DNA of 52,765 bases from Cyclobacteriaceae bacterium (GCA_020436085.1 JAGQYM010000031.1:1-52765); one strand, 5' to 3'; counted from the stretch's first letter, positions 1-6,867 are shown. Made by a program: numbers and translations. The notes: generated by a model not told the origin, from the letters alone.

Positions 1-84
1 TCTGTTATCAAAATCATAATTGATTAATGTAAGATTCACGGTTGAATGCACATGGATGTAAAAATTACTTCCCAGTATTTGCGC

Positions 85-1212
85 TTACAGCGCATTTATG
101 ATTTTATCCGCCAAGCCAAAAGACAATGTCATACCTGCTCCGCCAAGGCCATTGACGATGTGGACTCCATCATCCACTTCGGTTGCCCAATAATTTTCAT
201 TAGGTAATTTCGCATAGATGCCATGCCAACGCTCTACAATCTCAATTTTAGGGATTGAGATGAAGGAGCTGAGATAGCTGATTATCTCTGCATCGATTTC
301 TGTTTTATCAAACGGTTCCAATGTGTCACCATACTCATGCGAATCGCCTATGATTAGTTCACCTTCGTTATTTTGAGAGAGTAAGACGTGTATTCCATAT
401 TGTTTAAAGAATGGATTCTCACTGTCGTATCGGACATCCATCAATGACAGCGAAGGGCAATTCTTAAAAGCTTTGTAGTGTCGTAATGTAAGTCCTGCAC
501 AAAGCGAGGGCCCCAGGTCCAAAACATTTCCTGGTATTTCTGCTTTCATCATTTGAAGCTTACACTTCACAATGTCTTTTGCTTTGAAAGCGCCTGGATA
601 CAGTGTCTGGAAATCTGCACCGCTACAAATGATGACTTTGTCGACCTTCCATTTTTCCATTGATGTCTCAATCACCGGCAATGCGATTGTCTGAACCTGT
701 TGTCCGAATCGGAGTATCAAGCCGTATTCTTGTTCCAGCCAGGCTGGGATCTTTTTTAACGCCACTCTCGAGTTGACGGTACATTCAGTCTCGCTCCAAA
801 GCCCGCCAACCAACTTATTTGGATTAACTACTGATGATTTGAGTTCGACTGATGTTTTATCGAGCAATTGAATATCATACCCTTGCTTATTATATAAGTC
901 GACAAACTCGTTGAGCACGGCCCACTCGTCTTCATGATATGCAAGATGGAGTGAACCATTTCTATTGATCCAGAACCCGGTTTGATCCGCTACGTCAAGC
1001 CAATGTTTACGGCTGTTGAGCGCCATCTCCAGATCGTGACCAGCCGGCTGTCCAATTGGCCATATCATACCAAAATTTCGAACAGATGCACCGATGGCAA
1101 ATTGCTCTCTTTCGAATAACACTACTTTGTATCCTTTGCGAAGTGCATGATAAGCATGGGCAAGTCCAATGATACCGGCACCGACTATTGCGATATCTGC
1201 TGATCTATCCAT
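85..1212 (-). CDS. TIGR03364-type FAD-dependent oxidoreductase, phosphonate-associated
   Basis: A 375-residue flavoprotein of the glycine oxidase/DAAO fold. The dinucleotide-binding GxGxxG lies at residues 11-16 (GAGIIG) right at the N-terminus, with an acidic residue ending the second strand (VVLFERE). A C-terminal GLGGAGMTLSFG segment is typical of the flavin-contacting end of the family. Its length and motifs fit the TIGR03364 group, whose members recur beside phosphonate genes. Characterised relatives oxidise aminoethylphosphonate or its N-methyl forms to phosphonoacetaldehyde. That substrate is inferred here from the neighbours: a phosphonatase-like HAD and a PhnZ-like oxygenase within 4 kb. 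The start is an ATG at 1212. The gene is divergent from the DUF5690 gene across 155 nt, where I see no convincing promoter. Glycine or sarcosine oxidase activity is the main alternative. Confidence 0.8.
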   Translation of the reverse strand: MDRSADIAIVGAGIIGLAHAYHALRKGYKVVLFEREQFAIGASVRNFGMIWPIGQPAGHDLEMALNSRKHWLDVADQTGFWINRNGSLHLAYHEDEWAVLNEFVDLYNKQGYDIQLLDKTSVELKSSVVNPNKLVGGLWSETECTVNSRVALKKIPAWLEQEYGLILRFGQQVQTIALPVIETSMEKWKVDKVIICSGADFQTLYPGAFKAKDIVKCKLQMMKAEIPGNVLDLGPSLCAGLTLRHYKAFKNCPSLSLMDVRYDSENPFFKQYGIHVLLSQNNEGELIIGDSHEYGDTLEPFDKTEIDAEIISYLSSFISIPKIEIVERWHGIYAKLPNENYWATEVDDGVHIVNGLGGAGMTLSFGLADKIINAL

Positions 1213-1367
1213 TTGATAATTCTTGTTTTCGGCAAGTAATTGACATTACACTGCTTGCACCACATGCGATGCGTGAACCTTCTGTTAAATCCGGTGATGA
1301 TACTTAACTCATCCGTTACCTTCAATCGGTACAGTTGCGCTTAAATTGCCTGCTTTAACAATGTGCA

Positions 1368-2714
1368 ATGGAGGTTCAAGCTATTGGTGTAACCCAGACG
1401 AAGTTTAAAGACTGGCTGTCAAAACAAAACAGCGTAATTTTTACAGTAGTCGTGGCTCTCTCTTCGTTTCTGCTTTATTCATGTGTGTACACTTTTAGAA
1501 AGACGTTCTCAGTTGCCACATTCGAGGGAATGGCATACCTGAACATCAGCTATAAAGTGTGGCTGGTAACTTTTCAAGTCTTGGGCTATGCCCTTTCCAA
1601 ATTCATCGGCATCAAGGTAATATCAGAGTTAACCGCAAGCGGGCGAGCGAAAGGAATTTTGTTGATGGTGTGTATAGCAGGGTTGTCGTGGCTGGCTTTT
1701 GCAATTGTCCCTCCTCCGTTCAACATTATATTTTTATTTACCAATGGTTTACCTCTTGGCCTGATCTGGGGAATGATCTTTGGCTATCTTGAAGGAAGGC
1801 AATCGACAGAAGCGCTTGGCGCAGGACTCTCGACAAGTTTCATTTTTGCTTCAGGCTTTTCGCGATCTACAGGGGCTTACATTATGCAGGAGTGGCACAT
1901 CACTGAATTCTGGATGCCATTTGTTACTTGTTGTATCTTCATTCTTCCTCTCATTTTGTTTTTGTGGGTTCTTGATCAGGTGCCTGCTCCTTCCAGCCTG
2001 GACGAGCAAATGCGCACCAAGCGAACTCCGATGAATAAAGAGGCTAGAATAAATTTTATAAAATCGTTTTTACCCGGGATCGTGTTGTTTGTAGTCGCTT
2101 ATATGTTGCTTACTGCTTACCGCGACTTTAGAGATAACTTCTCGGCTGAAATTTGGACATCTCTACACTACACAAACTCACCACAGATATTCACTATAAC
2201 CGAGGTTCCTGTCGCCATCGCTGTTCTCATCATCATGGGGAGTATCATGTTTATTAAAAGCAATAGAGTGGCACTGGTGGTCAACCACCTGATAATTCTT
2301 TCCGGAATGATTGTTATTGGATGGAGTACTTATCTATTTGAAGAGGGTTCTCTTCAGGCTCCTATCTGGATGGTTCTCATTGGTCTTGGTCTGTATATGG
2401 GATATGTGCCGTTTAACAGCATCTTTTTTGAAAGGCTACTTGCTGCTTTCCGCTACACTGGCACGGTTGGGTTTGTCATGTATGTGGCCGATGCATTCGG
2501 TTATCTCGGAAGTGTAGGTGTAATGTTTTTTAAAGAGTTTGGGTTTGCAAATCTGAGTTGGCTATCATTTTTTATAAAAGCGGGCTACGCCACTTCCATC
2601 GTTGGAAGTCTGTTGACATTTGGATCACTTGTCTATTTTATTGAGAAAAGAAAGAGATGGCGTTATTACAGTGGGCCGGCCGCTACCCGAGGTGCGATCG
2701 ACACTTCGTTATAA
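1368..2714 (+). CDS. DUF5690 family polytopic membrane protein (copy 1), probable transporter
   Basis: A 448-residue protein with about twelve hydrophobic helices, resembling the major facilitator fold, assigned to DUF5690 by overall pattern. It is a clear paralog of the protein at 4831-6135. The two share SKFIGIKV in the third helix region, the NGLPLG and FGYLEGR loop motifs, a charged central loop (MRTKR.PM versus LRTKRLPM), and the RDNFxAxIW segment after the mid-loop. No substrate is established for the family as far as I know. Placement among phosphonate enzymes suggests uptake of a phosphonate or export of a product, which is inference. Its 3' end overlaps the convergent gene 2666-3262 by 49 nt. 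Its C-terminal tail is about a dozen residues longer than that of copy 2, and that tail accounts for the overlap. Confidence 0.75.
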   Translation: MEVQAIGVTQTKFKDWLSKQNSVIFTVVVALSSFLLYSCVYTFRKTFSVATFEGMAYLNISYKVWLVTFQVLGYALSKFIGIKVISELTASGRAKGILLMVCIAGLSWLAFAIVPPPFNIIFLFTNGLPLGLIWGMIFGYLEGRQSTEALGAGLSTSFIFASGFSRSTGAYIMQEWHITEFWMPFVTCCIFILPLILFLWVLDQVPAPSSLDEQMRTKRTPMNKEARINFIKSFLPGIVLFVVAYMLLTAYRDFRDNFSAEIWTSLHYTNSPQIFTITEVPVAIAVLIIMGSIMFIKSNRVALVVNHLIILSGMIVIGWSTYLFEEGSLQAPIWMVLIGLGLYMGYVPFNSIFFERLLAAFRYTGTVGFVMYVADAFGYLGSVGVMFFKEFGFANLSWLSFFIKAGYATSIVGSLLTFGSLVYFIEKRKRWRYYSGPAATRGAIDTSL

Positions 2715-3262
2715 AATTTGACAATCATGATAATGTCGGCCATCTGAGTTGGTCGCAGATGATTTTCACGGATGTAATCTGTAATTACATCTCCGACTTC
2801 GATCTTCATTTGATTAAGTCCATCGCCATAGAAGTTTCGGAACTCCTTAATTGGTTGGGACTTGGTAAGGAAATAATAGTTGTAATCAAGGTGATCAATC
2901 TCAGATATCTCCCGATACAGGTTTGTTGGCCTTCGCAGCACCGACACTGTACCTTTTACCACAACTTCAAAAAGCTTGCGAGTTTGATGATACCCTTCGT
3001 CAACGGGAAATGAATCAAACCTTCTATTAGCATTCAGAAGTGGATCATAACATCTGATTAGTTTGATCTTGTCAACCGGTAGTGCAACTCGCTCACCCTG
3101 TTCGGTGACCGCAAATACTAATTCAAATGAGGGGAAGGAAAGATTGCCTTTGATCAACTCGCCAGACTCCAACACTACCACACCTTCATACCACACGGGG
3201 TCCTTACATTGCGCAGCATGCAAAACACTGATCGTCAAACCTAAAGCCAAAAGGTATCGCAC
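2666..3262 (-). CDS. secreted hypothetical protein
   Basis: A 198-residue protein with a short hydrophobic N-terminus (MRYLLALGLTISVLHA) that looks like a signal peptide, followed by a soluble mixed alpha/beta body. A GxVVLESGExIxGxL pattern at about residues 27-42 suggests small beta-rich modules. I do not recognise a family with confidence; similar secreted proteins of unknown function are common in this phylum. The start is a GTG (3260-3262) and no upstream ATG is in frame. The C-terminal codons overlap the end of the DUF5690 gene on the other strand. A 22-nt inverted repeat lies just upstream of its start (3265-3286). It sits between phosphonate genes, but nothing in its sequence points to a role there. 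Confidence 0.6.
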   Translation of the reverse strand: MRYLLALGLTISVLHAAQCKDPVWYEGVVVLESGELIKGNLSFPSFELVFAVTEQGERVALPVDKIKLIRCYDPLLNANRRFDSFPVDEGYHQTRKLFEVVVKGTVSVLRRPTNLYREISEIDHLDYNYYFLTKSQPIKEFRNFYGDGLNQMKIEVGDVITDYIRENHLRPTQMADIIMIVKFYNEVSIAPRVAAGPL

Positions 3263-3264
3263 GT

Positions 3265-3286
3265 CATGTTAAGTTTAGTTAACATG
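3265..3286. promoter_or_regulatory. inverted repeat upstream of 2666-3262, possible operator or hairpin
   Basis: CATGTTAA, a 6-nt spacer and TTAACATG form a perfect 8-bp inverted repeat ending 2 nt before the GTG start of the minus-strand gene. It could be a regulator site or a 5' UTR hairpin. There is no T-run on either side, so a terminator is unlikely. Confidence 0.35.
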
Positions 3287-3316
3287 AATGTAACGATTCC
3301 TTAACTTAATAGCAAC

Positions 3317-4003
3317 CTAGGCTAATCCAAGAATTGGCACCAACTCCGGAATCTGGCTGATGAGATGAGAGTGTTTCTCCTGCTGTAGTACTTCTTTTGA
3401 GAATGCTCCAGTCGTAACGCCAATTACCATTCCACATCCTGCACTTGTTCCTTCAATCAAATCGGATCGAGTATCACCAACTTTAACTACTGTCTCTGCT
3501 TTCTCTACTCCAGTCAACTTCATCGCTTTAAATATCAGATCAGGATAAGGTCTTCCCTGTGCCACCTCATCGCTGGACACACTCGCATCTATTAAGCCAT
3601 TGCCAAGCCAGCCTGTTCTCCTCAATATGGCGTTTGTGATTTTTCTGTCAAACCCTGTATCAACGACCACCTTTATTCCGTTTTGCTTCAGTTTCTTAAA
3701 GGTATCACTCACTCCCTCCTTCTCAGAAAATTCCTTGTCCGTCTCGTAAAACCAGATCATTTCACACATAAATTCTTCATGCACGCGTGCAATGAAGCTA
3801 TCGGTTGCCTTACGGGCTTTGCCTTTCATTTCCAGCAACTGCCGGATAGCAACAGGCTTCGGTAGTCCCATTACTTCGTTTGCTTCGTCCAGCGTGATTG
3901 AAATACCAAAACCTGCAAAGGCTCTTTGCAAGGCCTTATGAACATCACGATTATCTTTTATAGTCGTTCCTGCCAAATCACAAACTACCAGTTCAATTTT
4001 CAT
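3317..4003 (-). CDS. phosphonatase-like HAD hydrolase (TIGR03351/PhnX-like)
   Basis: A 228-residue HAD-superfamily hydrolase. The nucleophile motif is DLAGTT (D9), the DxAGT form that marks phosphonoacetaldehyde hydrolases and close relatives instead of the usual DxDxT. The cap region has MGLPK with K49, which by my recollection aligns with the Schiff-base lysine of PhnX (MGLLK). The motif III basic residue is arginine (GRPYP), also phosphonatase-like, and KVGDTRSD supplies the metal-binding acidic residues near residue 175. The expected reaction is phosphonoacetaldehyde to acetaldehyde plus phosphate. It would consume the aldehyde made by the flavoprotein at 85-1212. It is shorter than PhnX (about 265 residues), which fits the PhnX-like subfamily. 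The exact substrate remains inferred. Confidence 0.82.
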   Translation of the reverse strand: MKIELVVCDLAGTTIKDNRDVHKALQRAFAGFGISITLDEANEVMGLPKPVAIRQLLEMKGKARKATDSFIARVHEEFMCEMIWFYETDKEFSEKEGVSDTFKKLKQNGIKVVVDTGFDRKITNAILRRTGWLGNGLIDASVSSDEVAQGRPYPDLIFKAMKLTGVEKAETVVKVGDTRSDLIEGTSAGCGMVIGVTTGAFSKEVLQQEKHSHLISQIPELVPILGLA

Positions 4004-4161
4004 TAGTTATCAGTTTAATGAAATATAGTCTGCCTACACTAACCCGCAGTTACACCTATGTAAAGTCAATTTGAAATAATGACTTGTAACCTTAATACAT
4101 TATTAAAAAAGGAAATCATAAGTCTTCACCGATCGCGATTTACTTTCGAAGAAAAGTAGCA

Positions 4162-4722
4162 ATGAACAATATCGATAGCATCGTTGATGAAATTTTCGGG
4201 CTGTATGAAAAGCACGGTGATGAAGATTACATTGGTGAACCTGTGTCGCAACTTGAGCACATGTCACAAGCAGCTCAGCTTGCTATGGATTCTGGTGCGG
4301 ATGATGAAGTGATACTCGCTGCCTTCTTTCACGACATTGGTCACATCTGCATTCCAAAGAACGAATCGAATGATATGGCCGGATTTGGAATCATAAAACA
4401 TGAAAAGGTTGGCGCGGATTTTTTAAGAGAGAAGGGGTTTCCTGAAAGGGTTGCGGCTCTTGTGGAGAGTCATGTGGTTGCAAAGAGATACCTCACTTTC
4501 AAATACCCGGAGTATTATTCCAGCCTTAGCGAAGCCAGTAAAAAGACTCTTGAACTCCAAGGCGGTAAAATGACAGAAACCGAAGCGCTGGCTTTCGAAA
4601 GTAATCCCCTATTTCACATGATGATCTTACTTCGAAAATGGGACGAGCAAGCCAAGGCCATTAATACCCCAGTTATAGATCTTGCCATCTTGAAAGAAAA
4701 AGCAAAAGCTGTTCTTTCGTAA
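4162..4722 (+). CDS. phnZ: PhnZ-like HD-domain mixed-valent diiron oxygenase
   Basis: A 186-residue HD-domain protein that closely follows PhnZ in length and sequence as I recall it. The substrate-gating DYIGE segment gives Y23 and E26. Metal ligands are H33, H57-D58 in FFHDIGH, H61, H80 in KHEKVG, H104 in ESHVVAKRYL, and D161 in RKWDEQAK. PhnZ cleaves the C-P bond of (R)-1-hydroxy-2-aminoethylphosphonate using O2 and a diiron cofactor, giving glycine and phosphate. TmpB, which acts on the trimethylated analogue, is the main alternative. The usual partner that makes the hydroxylated substrate, a 2-oxoglutarate-dependent PhnY, is not in this window and may lie left of it. Copy 2 of DUF5690 follows 108 nt downstream on the same strand. 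Confidence 0.87.
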   Translation: MNNIDSIVDEIFGLYEKHGDEDYIGEPVSQLEHMSQAAQLAMDSGADDEVILAAFFHDIGHICIPKNESNDMAGFGIIKHEKVGADFLREKGFPERVAALVESHVVAKRYLTFKYPEYYSSLSEASKKTLELQGGKMTETEALAFESNPLFHMMILLRKWDEQAKAINTPVIDLAILKEKAKAVLS

Positions 4723-4830
4723 TAACATCCTGCCAACCTTCTCTGTAATTTCTCCACCTCGTCAGAAGGATTATTACCATTAGGTTAAAAAATTAGTCAT
4801 ATTGTTGGGCGATATAGACTCTGCTCAACG

Positions 4831-6135
4831 ATGACGACAATCAAGGAAGGAGAACACGGCATCACACGATGGCTAAAAAGTTCTAGCGGATTTACTTTTG
4901 CTTTCTATACTTCTGCGCTCGCGTTCCTGACTTATGCCTGTATTTTTTCAGTACGAAAGACTTTTGGCGCGGGCATCTATTCTGATTTTACTTTCCTGGG
5001 AGGTGACTACAAGATATGGATGGTCATTTCGCAGGCGGTAGGTTATATGATTTCCAAGTTTATCGGCATCAAGGTTGTTTCAGAATCGGGTAGCGATAAT
5101 AGAGGTAGAGGAATATTCATGGCGCTAACATTTTCGATGTTCGCATGGTTAGGCTTTGGATTGGTGCCTCCACCTTACAATCTCGTGTTTATGTTTCTCA
5201 ATGGACTGCCACTGGGAATGGTGTGGGGGTTGATGTTTGGATACCTGGAGGGAAGGAAATTTACCGAAGTACTTGGAGCTAGTTTATCGGTGAGTTTCAT
5301 TTTTGCTTCCGGCTTTGCAAAAACGGTCGCCACATTTGTGATGGTGGATTGGGGAATTACAGAAATGTGGATGCCATTTGTATCGTCTCTAATATTTTAT
5401 GTTCCGATGCTTCTGTTCCTGTGGCTTCTTGACAAGATTCCGCCACCAAGCGAGGAGGATGAAAGGTTGAGAACAAAGAGATTGCCTATGATGGGAAAGG
5501 ACAGGGTGAAGTTTGCGCTCACGTTCGCACCAGGTCTTGTATTATTGGTTCTCACCTACATGATGCTCACAATTTTCCGTGATCTACGCGATAACTTTGC
5601 CGCGGACATTTGGGTGGAACTGGGATATGGCGGACAACCTTCAATATTTACTGCCACTGAATTACCTGTCACCATTGTCGTTCTGGTTGTAATCGGCAGT
5701 CTGATGGTGATCAAAAACAACTACACGGCAATGATGATCAATCATCTCATCGTTTTGTTTGGGATGATTCTGGTAGGTGTTGGAACGTTTGCCTTCGAAC
5801 GAGAATGGATTGGCGCTCCAGCCTGGATGATCCTGGTAGGAATGGGTTTGTATTTTGGATACATACAGTTCAACAGCATTTTCTTCGATCGAATCATTGC
5901 AGCTTTCAAGTATGTGAGTACGGTAGGATTCCTCATTTATCTTGCAGACTCCGTTGGATATGTGGGAAGCTTGAGTGTGTTGCTATACAAATCGTTTGGG
6001 AAAAGTGGGATGAGCTGGTTGAACTTCTTCATGTCAACCGGCTATGTGATTTCGACACTTGGAAGTGGTTTGATTATTCTTTCTCTGTTCTATTTCAGGA
6101 AGAAGTTTAGACTTTGGGAAGCAATCTTCAGATAA
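4831..6135 (+). CDS. DUF5690 family polytopic membrane protein (copy 2), probable transporter
   Basis: A 434-residue paralog of the protein at 1368-2714, with the same predicted twelve-helix layout. It shares the SKFIGIKVVSE, NGLPLGMVWG and FGYLEGRKFTE segments and the LRTKRLPM cytoplasmic loop. It lies 108 nt after the PhnZ-like gene on the same strand and is probably co-transcribed. Two copies of one putative carrier flanking phosphonate enzymes suggests related but different substrates, for example aminoethylphosphonate and a methylated or hydroxylated derivative. This is inference from context only. The next features downstream are the tRNA-Arg terminator and the tRNA on the opposite strand, and I see no terminator oriented for this gene. 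Confidence 0.75.
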   Translation: MTTIKEGEHGITRWLKSSSGFTFAFYTSALAFLTYACIFSVRKTFGAGIYSDFTFLGGDYKIWMVISQAVGYMISKFIGIKVVSESGSDNRGRGIFMALTFSMFAWLGFGLVPPPYNLVFMFLNGLPLGMVWGLMFGYLEGRKFTEVLGASLSVSFIFASGFAKTVATFVMVDWGITEMWMPFVSSLIFYVPMLLFLWLLDKIPPPSEEDERLRTKRLPMMGKDRVKFALTFAPGLVLLVLTYMMLTIFRDLRDNFAADIWVELGYGGQPSIFTATELPVTIVVLVVIGSLMVIKNNYTAMMINHLIVLFGMILVGVGTFAFEREWIGAPAWMILVGMGLYFGYIQFNSIFFDRIIAAFKYVSTVGFLIYLADSVGYVGSLSVLLYKSFGKSGMSWLNFFMSTGYVISTLGSGLIILSLFYFRKKFRLWEAIFR

Positions 6136-6192
6136 GACTCATGCGTTCTGTGCCTCCGATCAAATCGAACTTTAGTTGAGCGGTCCATAAAC

Positions 6193-6221
6193 AAAAAATC
6201 CCGACCGCGAGGGTCGGGATT
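6193..6221 (-). terminator. Rho-independent terminator of the tRNA-Arg unit
   Basis: Read on the minus strand, a 10-bp perfect stem (AATCCCGACC pairing with GGTCGGGATT) with a 5-nt loop is followed by six T residues. It starts 8 nt after the tRNA 3' end. On the plus strand there is no T-run, so it does not serve the DUF5690 gene. Confidence 0.85.
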
Positions 6222-6229
6222 AATCTTCG

Positions 6230-6303
6230 TGAGCCTGCAGGGATTCAAACCCCGAGTCTTCTGATCCGTAGTCAGATGCTTTATTCAGTTAAGCTACAGG
6301 CCC
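6230..6303 (-). tRNA. tRNA-Arg (ACG)
   Basis: A 74-nt cloverleaf read on the minus strand. The acceptor stem is GGGCCTG with CAGGCTC plus discriminator A; the D stem is GCTT/AAGC; the anticodon stem is TCTGA/TCAGA around CTACGGA, giving anticodon ACG; the variable loop is 5 nt; the T stem is CGGGG/CCCTG with loop TTTGAAT. CCA is not encoded. Two normally invariant tertiary bases differ: the D-loop has GA where G18-G19 is expected, and the T-loop has T where C56 is expected. Together they give an A19-U56 pair in place of G19-C56, so the elbow contact is conserved by covariation. ACG normally becomes ICG and reads CGU, CGC and CGA. A 61-nt identical but truncated copy lies upstream (6654-6733). 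Confidence 0.93.
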
Positions 6304-6388
6304 TCAACAAAATACGGACCACTTGAGTGGATGCGTGCGCAAATTTAAATCAAAAAGTCTACTAACCAAAGAGCTCAAAAAATCACCT

Positions 6389-6628
6389 CTATAAGCCAAG
6401 CGATTTAATAAAATCCCTTCCTTGACCTGTTTTCAAAAATTTCTCCCGTGCAATTGCCTCTTCTCTTGTTGGAAATTTTTCTGTGTATACAATTTTCCAA
6501 GGCCCGAATCCCTTTGTCGATTTTACCTTTCCTCCATTATGCTCAAGCAGTCTTCTTTCCGGACTTTCACTCATTCCCTTATAGAGTCGATTCGTCCTTT
6601 GACTTTTTATTATATAGATGAAGTACAG
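6389..6628 (-). CDS. small GIY-YIG nuclease, no ATG start, lying between two tRNA-Arg copies
   Basis: The frame encodes a 79-residue single-domain GIY-YIG nuclease of the UvrC N-terminal/YhbQ-like type. The first ATG (6572-6574) would give only 61 residues and would remove the two family-defining strands. Upstream in the same frame the sequence reads LYFIYIIKS and then RLYKGMS, which are the GIY and YIG elements. Further on come ERRLLEHNGG and FGPWKIVYTE. There is no ATG or GTG between the in-frame stop at 6656-6658, which lies inside the tRNA remnant's T-loop, and this region. A CTG at 6626-6628 sits where relatives have their start, so I place the start there; ATT at 6653-6655 is another possibility. 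Either it uses a non-standard start or the start was lost when the cassette formed. It is probably transcribed from the tRNA promoter. Confidence 0.7.
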   Translation of the reverse strand: MYFIYIIKSQRTNRLYKGMSESPERRLLEHNGGKVKSTKGFGPWKIVYTEKFPTREEAIAREKFLKTGQGRDFIKSLGL

Positions 6629-6653
6629 AAAGGTTAAGGTCAGTTTTGAGTGA

Positions 6654-6733
6654 ATTCAAACCCCGAGTCTTCCCTGCCTGCGGCAGGCAGGTGATCCGTA
6701 GTCAGATGCTTTATTCAGTTAAGCTACAGGCCC
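6654..6733 (-). pseudogene. truncated tRNA-Arg copy with 19-bp palindromic insertion
   Basis: It is identical over 61 nt to the 5' part of the intact tRNA-Arg (nt 1-61 of the tRNA), interrupted after nt 42 by 19 extra bases in the 3' strand of the anticodon stem. Identity stops exactly at the 3' end of the T-loop. The last T-stem strand, the acceptor 3' strand and the discriminator base are absent and replaced by the start of the GIY-YIG reading frame. It cannot fold into a tRNA. It shares the unusual D-loop and T-loop bases of the intact copy, so those changes preceded the duplication. The probable original tRNA promoter lies upstream of this remnant. Confidence 0.9.
6673..6691. repeat. 19-bp perfect palindrome inserted in the tRNA remnant
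   Basis: CCTGCCTGCGGCAGGCAGG has 9-bp arms around a single central G. Comparison with the intact tRNA copy shows a clean insertion with no loss of flanking bases. GC-rich palindromes of this look recur in Bacteroidota intergenic DNA by my recollection. No second copy was noticed in this window. Confidence 0.85.
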
Positions 6734-6773
6734 TTACTCACCCCAGGTGTGTGACCCCGAGGCTATGGGATCG

Positions 6774-6804
6774 CAAATGTAAAAGAATAAAATCTTTCAG
6801 CCAA
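6774..6804 (-). promoter_or_regulatory. Bacteroidota-type promoter for the tRNA-Arg/GIY-YIG unit
   Basis: On the minus strand, TTG (6802-6804), a 20-nt spacer and TACATTTG (6774-6781) match the TTG/TAnnTTTG consensus of the Bacteroidota primary sigma factor exactly. It points toward the tRNA remnant 40 nt downstream. Transcription would pass through the remnant and the nuclease gene before reaching the intact tRNA and its terminator. Confidence 0.65.
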
Positions 6805-6812
6805 AGAACGTT

Positions 6813-6843
6813 TTGGCGGGTGTACCCAAATCCCCTATTTTTG
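6813..6843 (+). promoter_or_regulatory. promoter of the outer-membrane protein gene 6868-7590
   Basis: TTG (6813-6815), 20 nt, then TATTTTTG (6836-6843) is an exact consensus match 24 nt before the ATG. Its -33 element lies 8 nt from that of the divergent tRNA promoter, so the two promoters are back to back. Confidence 0.65.
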
Positions 6844-6867
6844 AGGCTTTTATAATTTGACAGGACT

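Noticed and set aside
1-84. Gene remnant at the left edge
   Set aside because: No open frame or motif is visible in these 84 nt; probably intergenic sequence beyond the flavoprotein stop.
6389-6574. 61-residue ATG version of the GIY-YIG gene
   Set aside because: It lacks both family-defining strands, which are present upstream in the same frame; the longer non-ATG form is the biologically sensible one.
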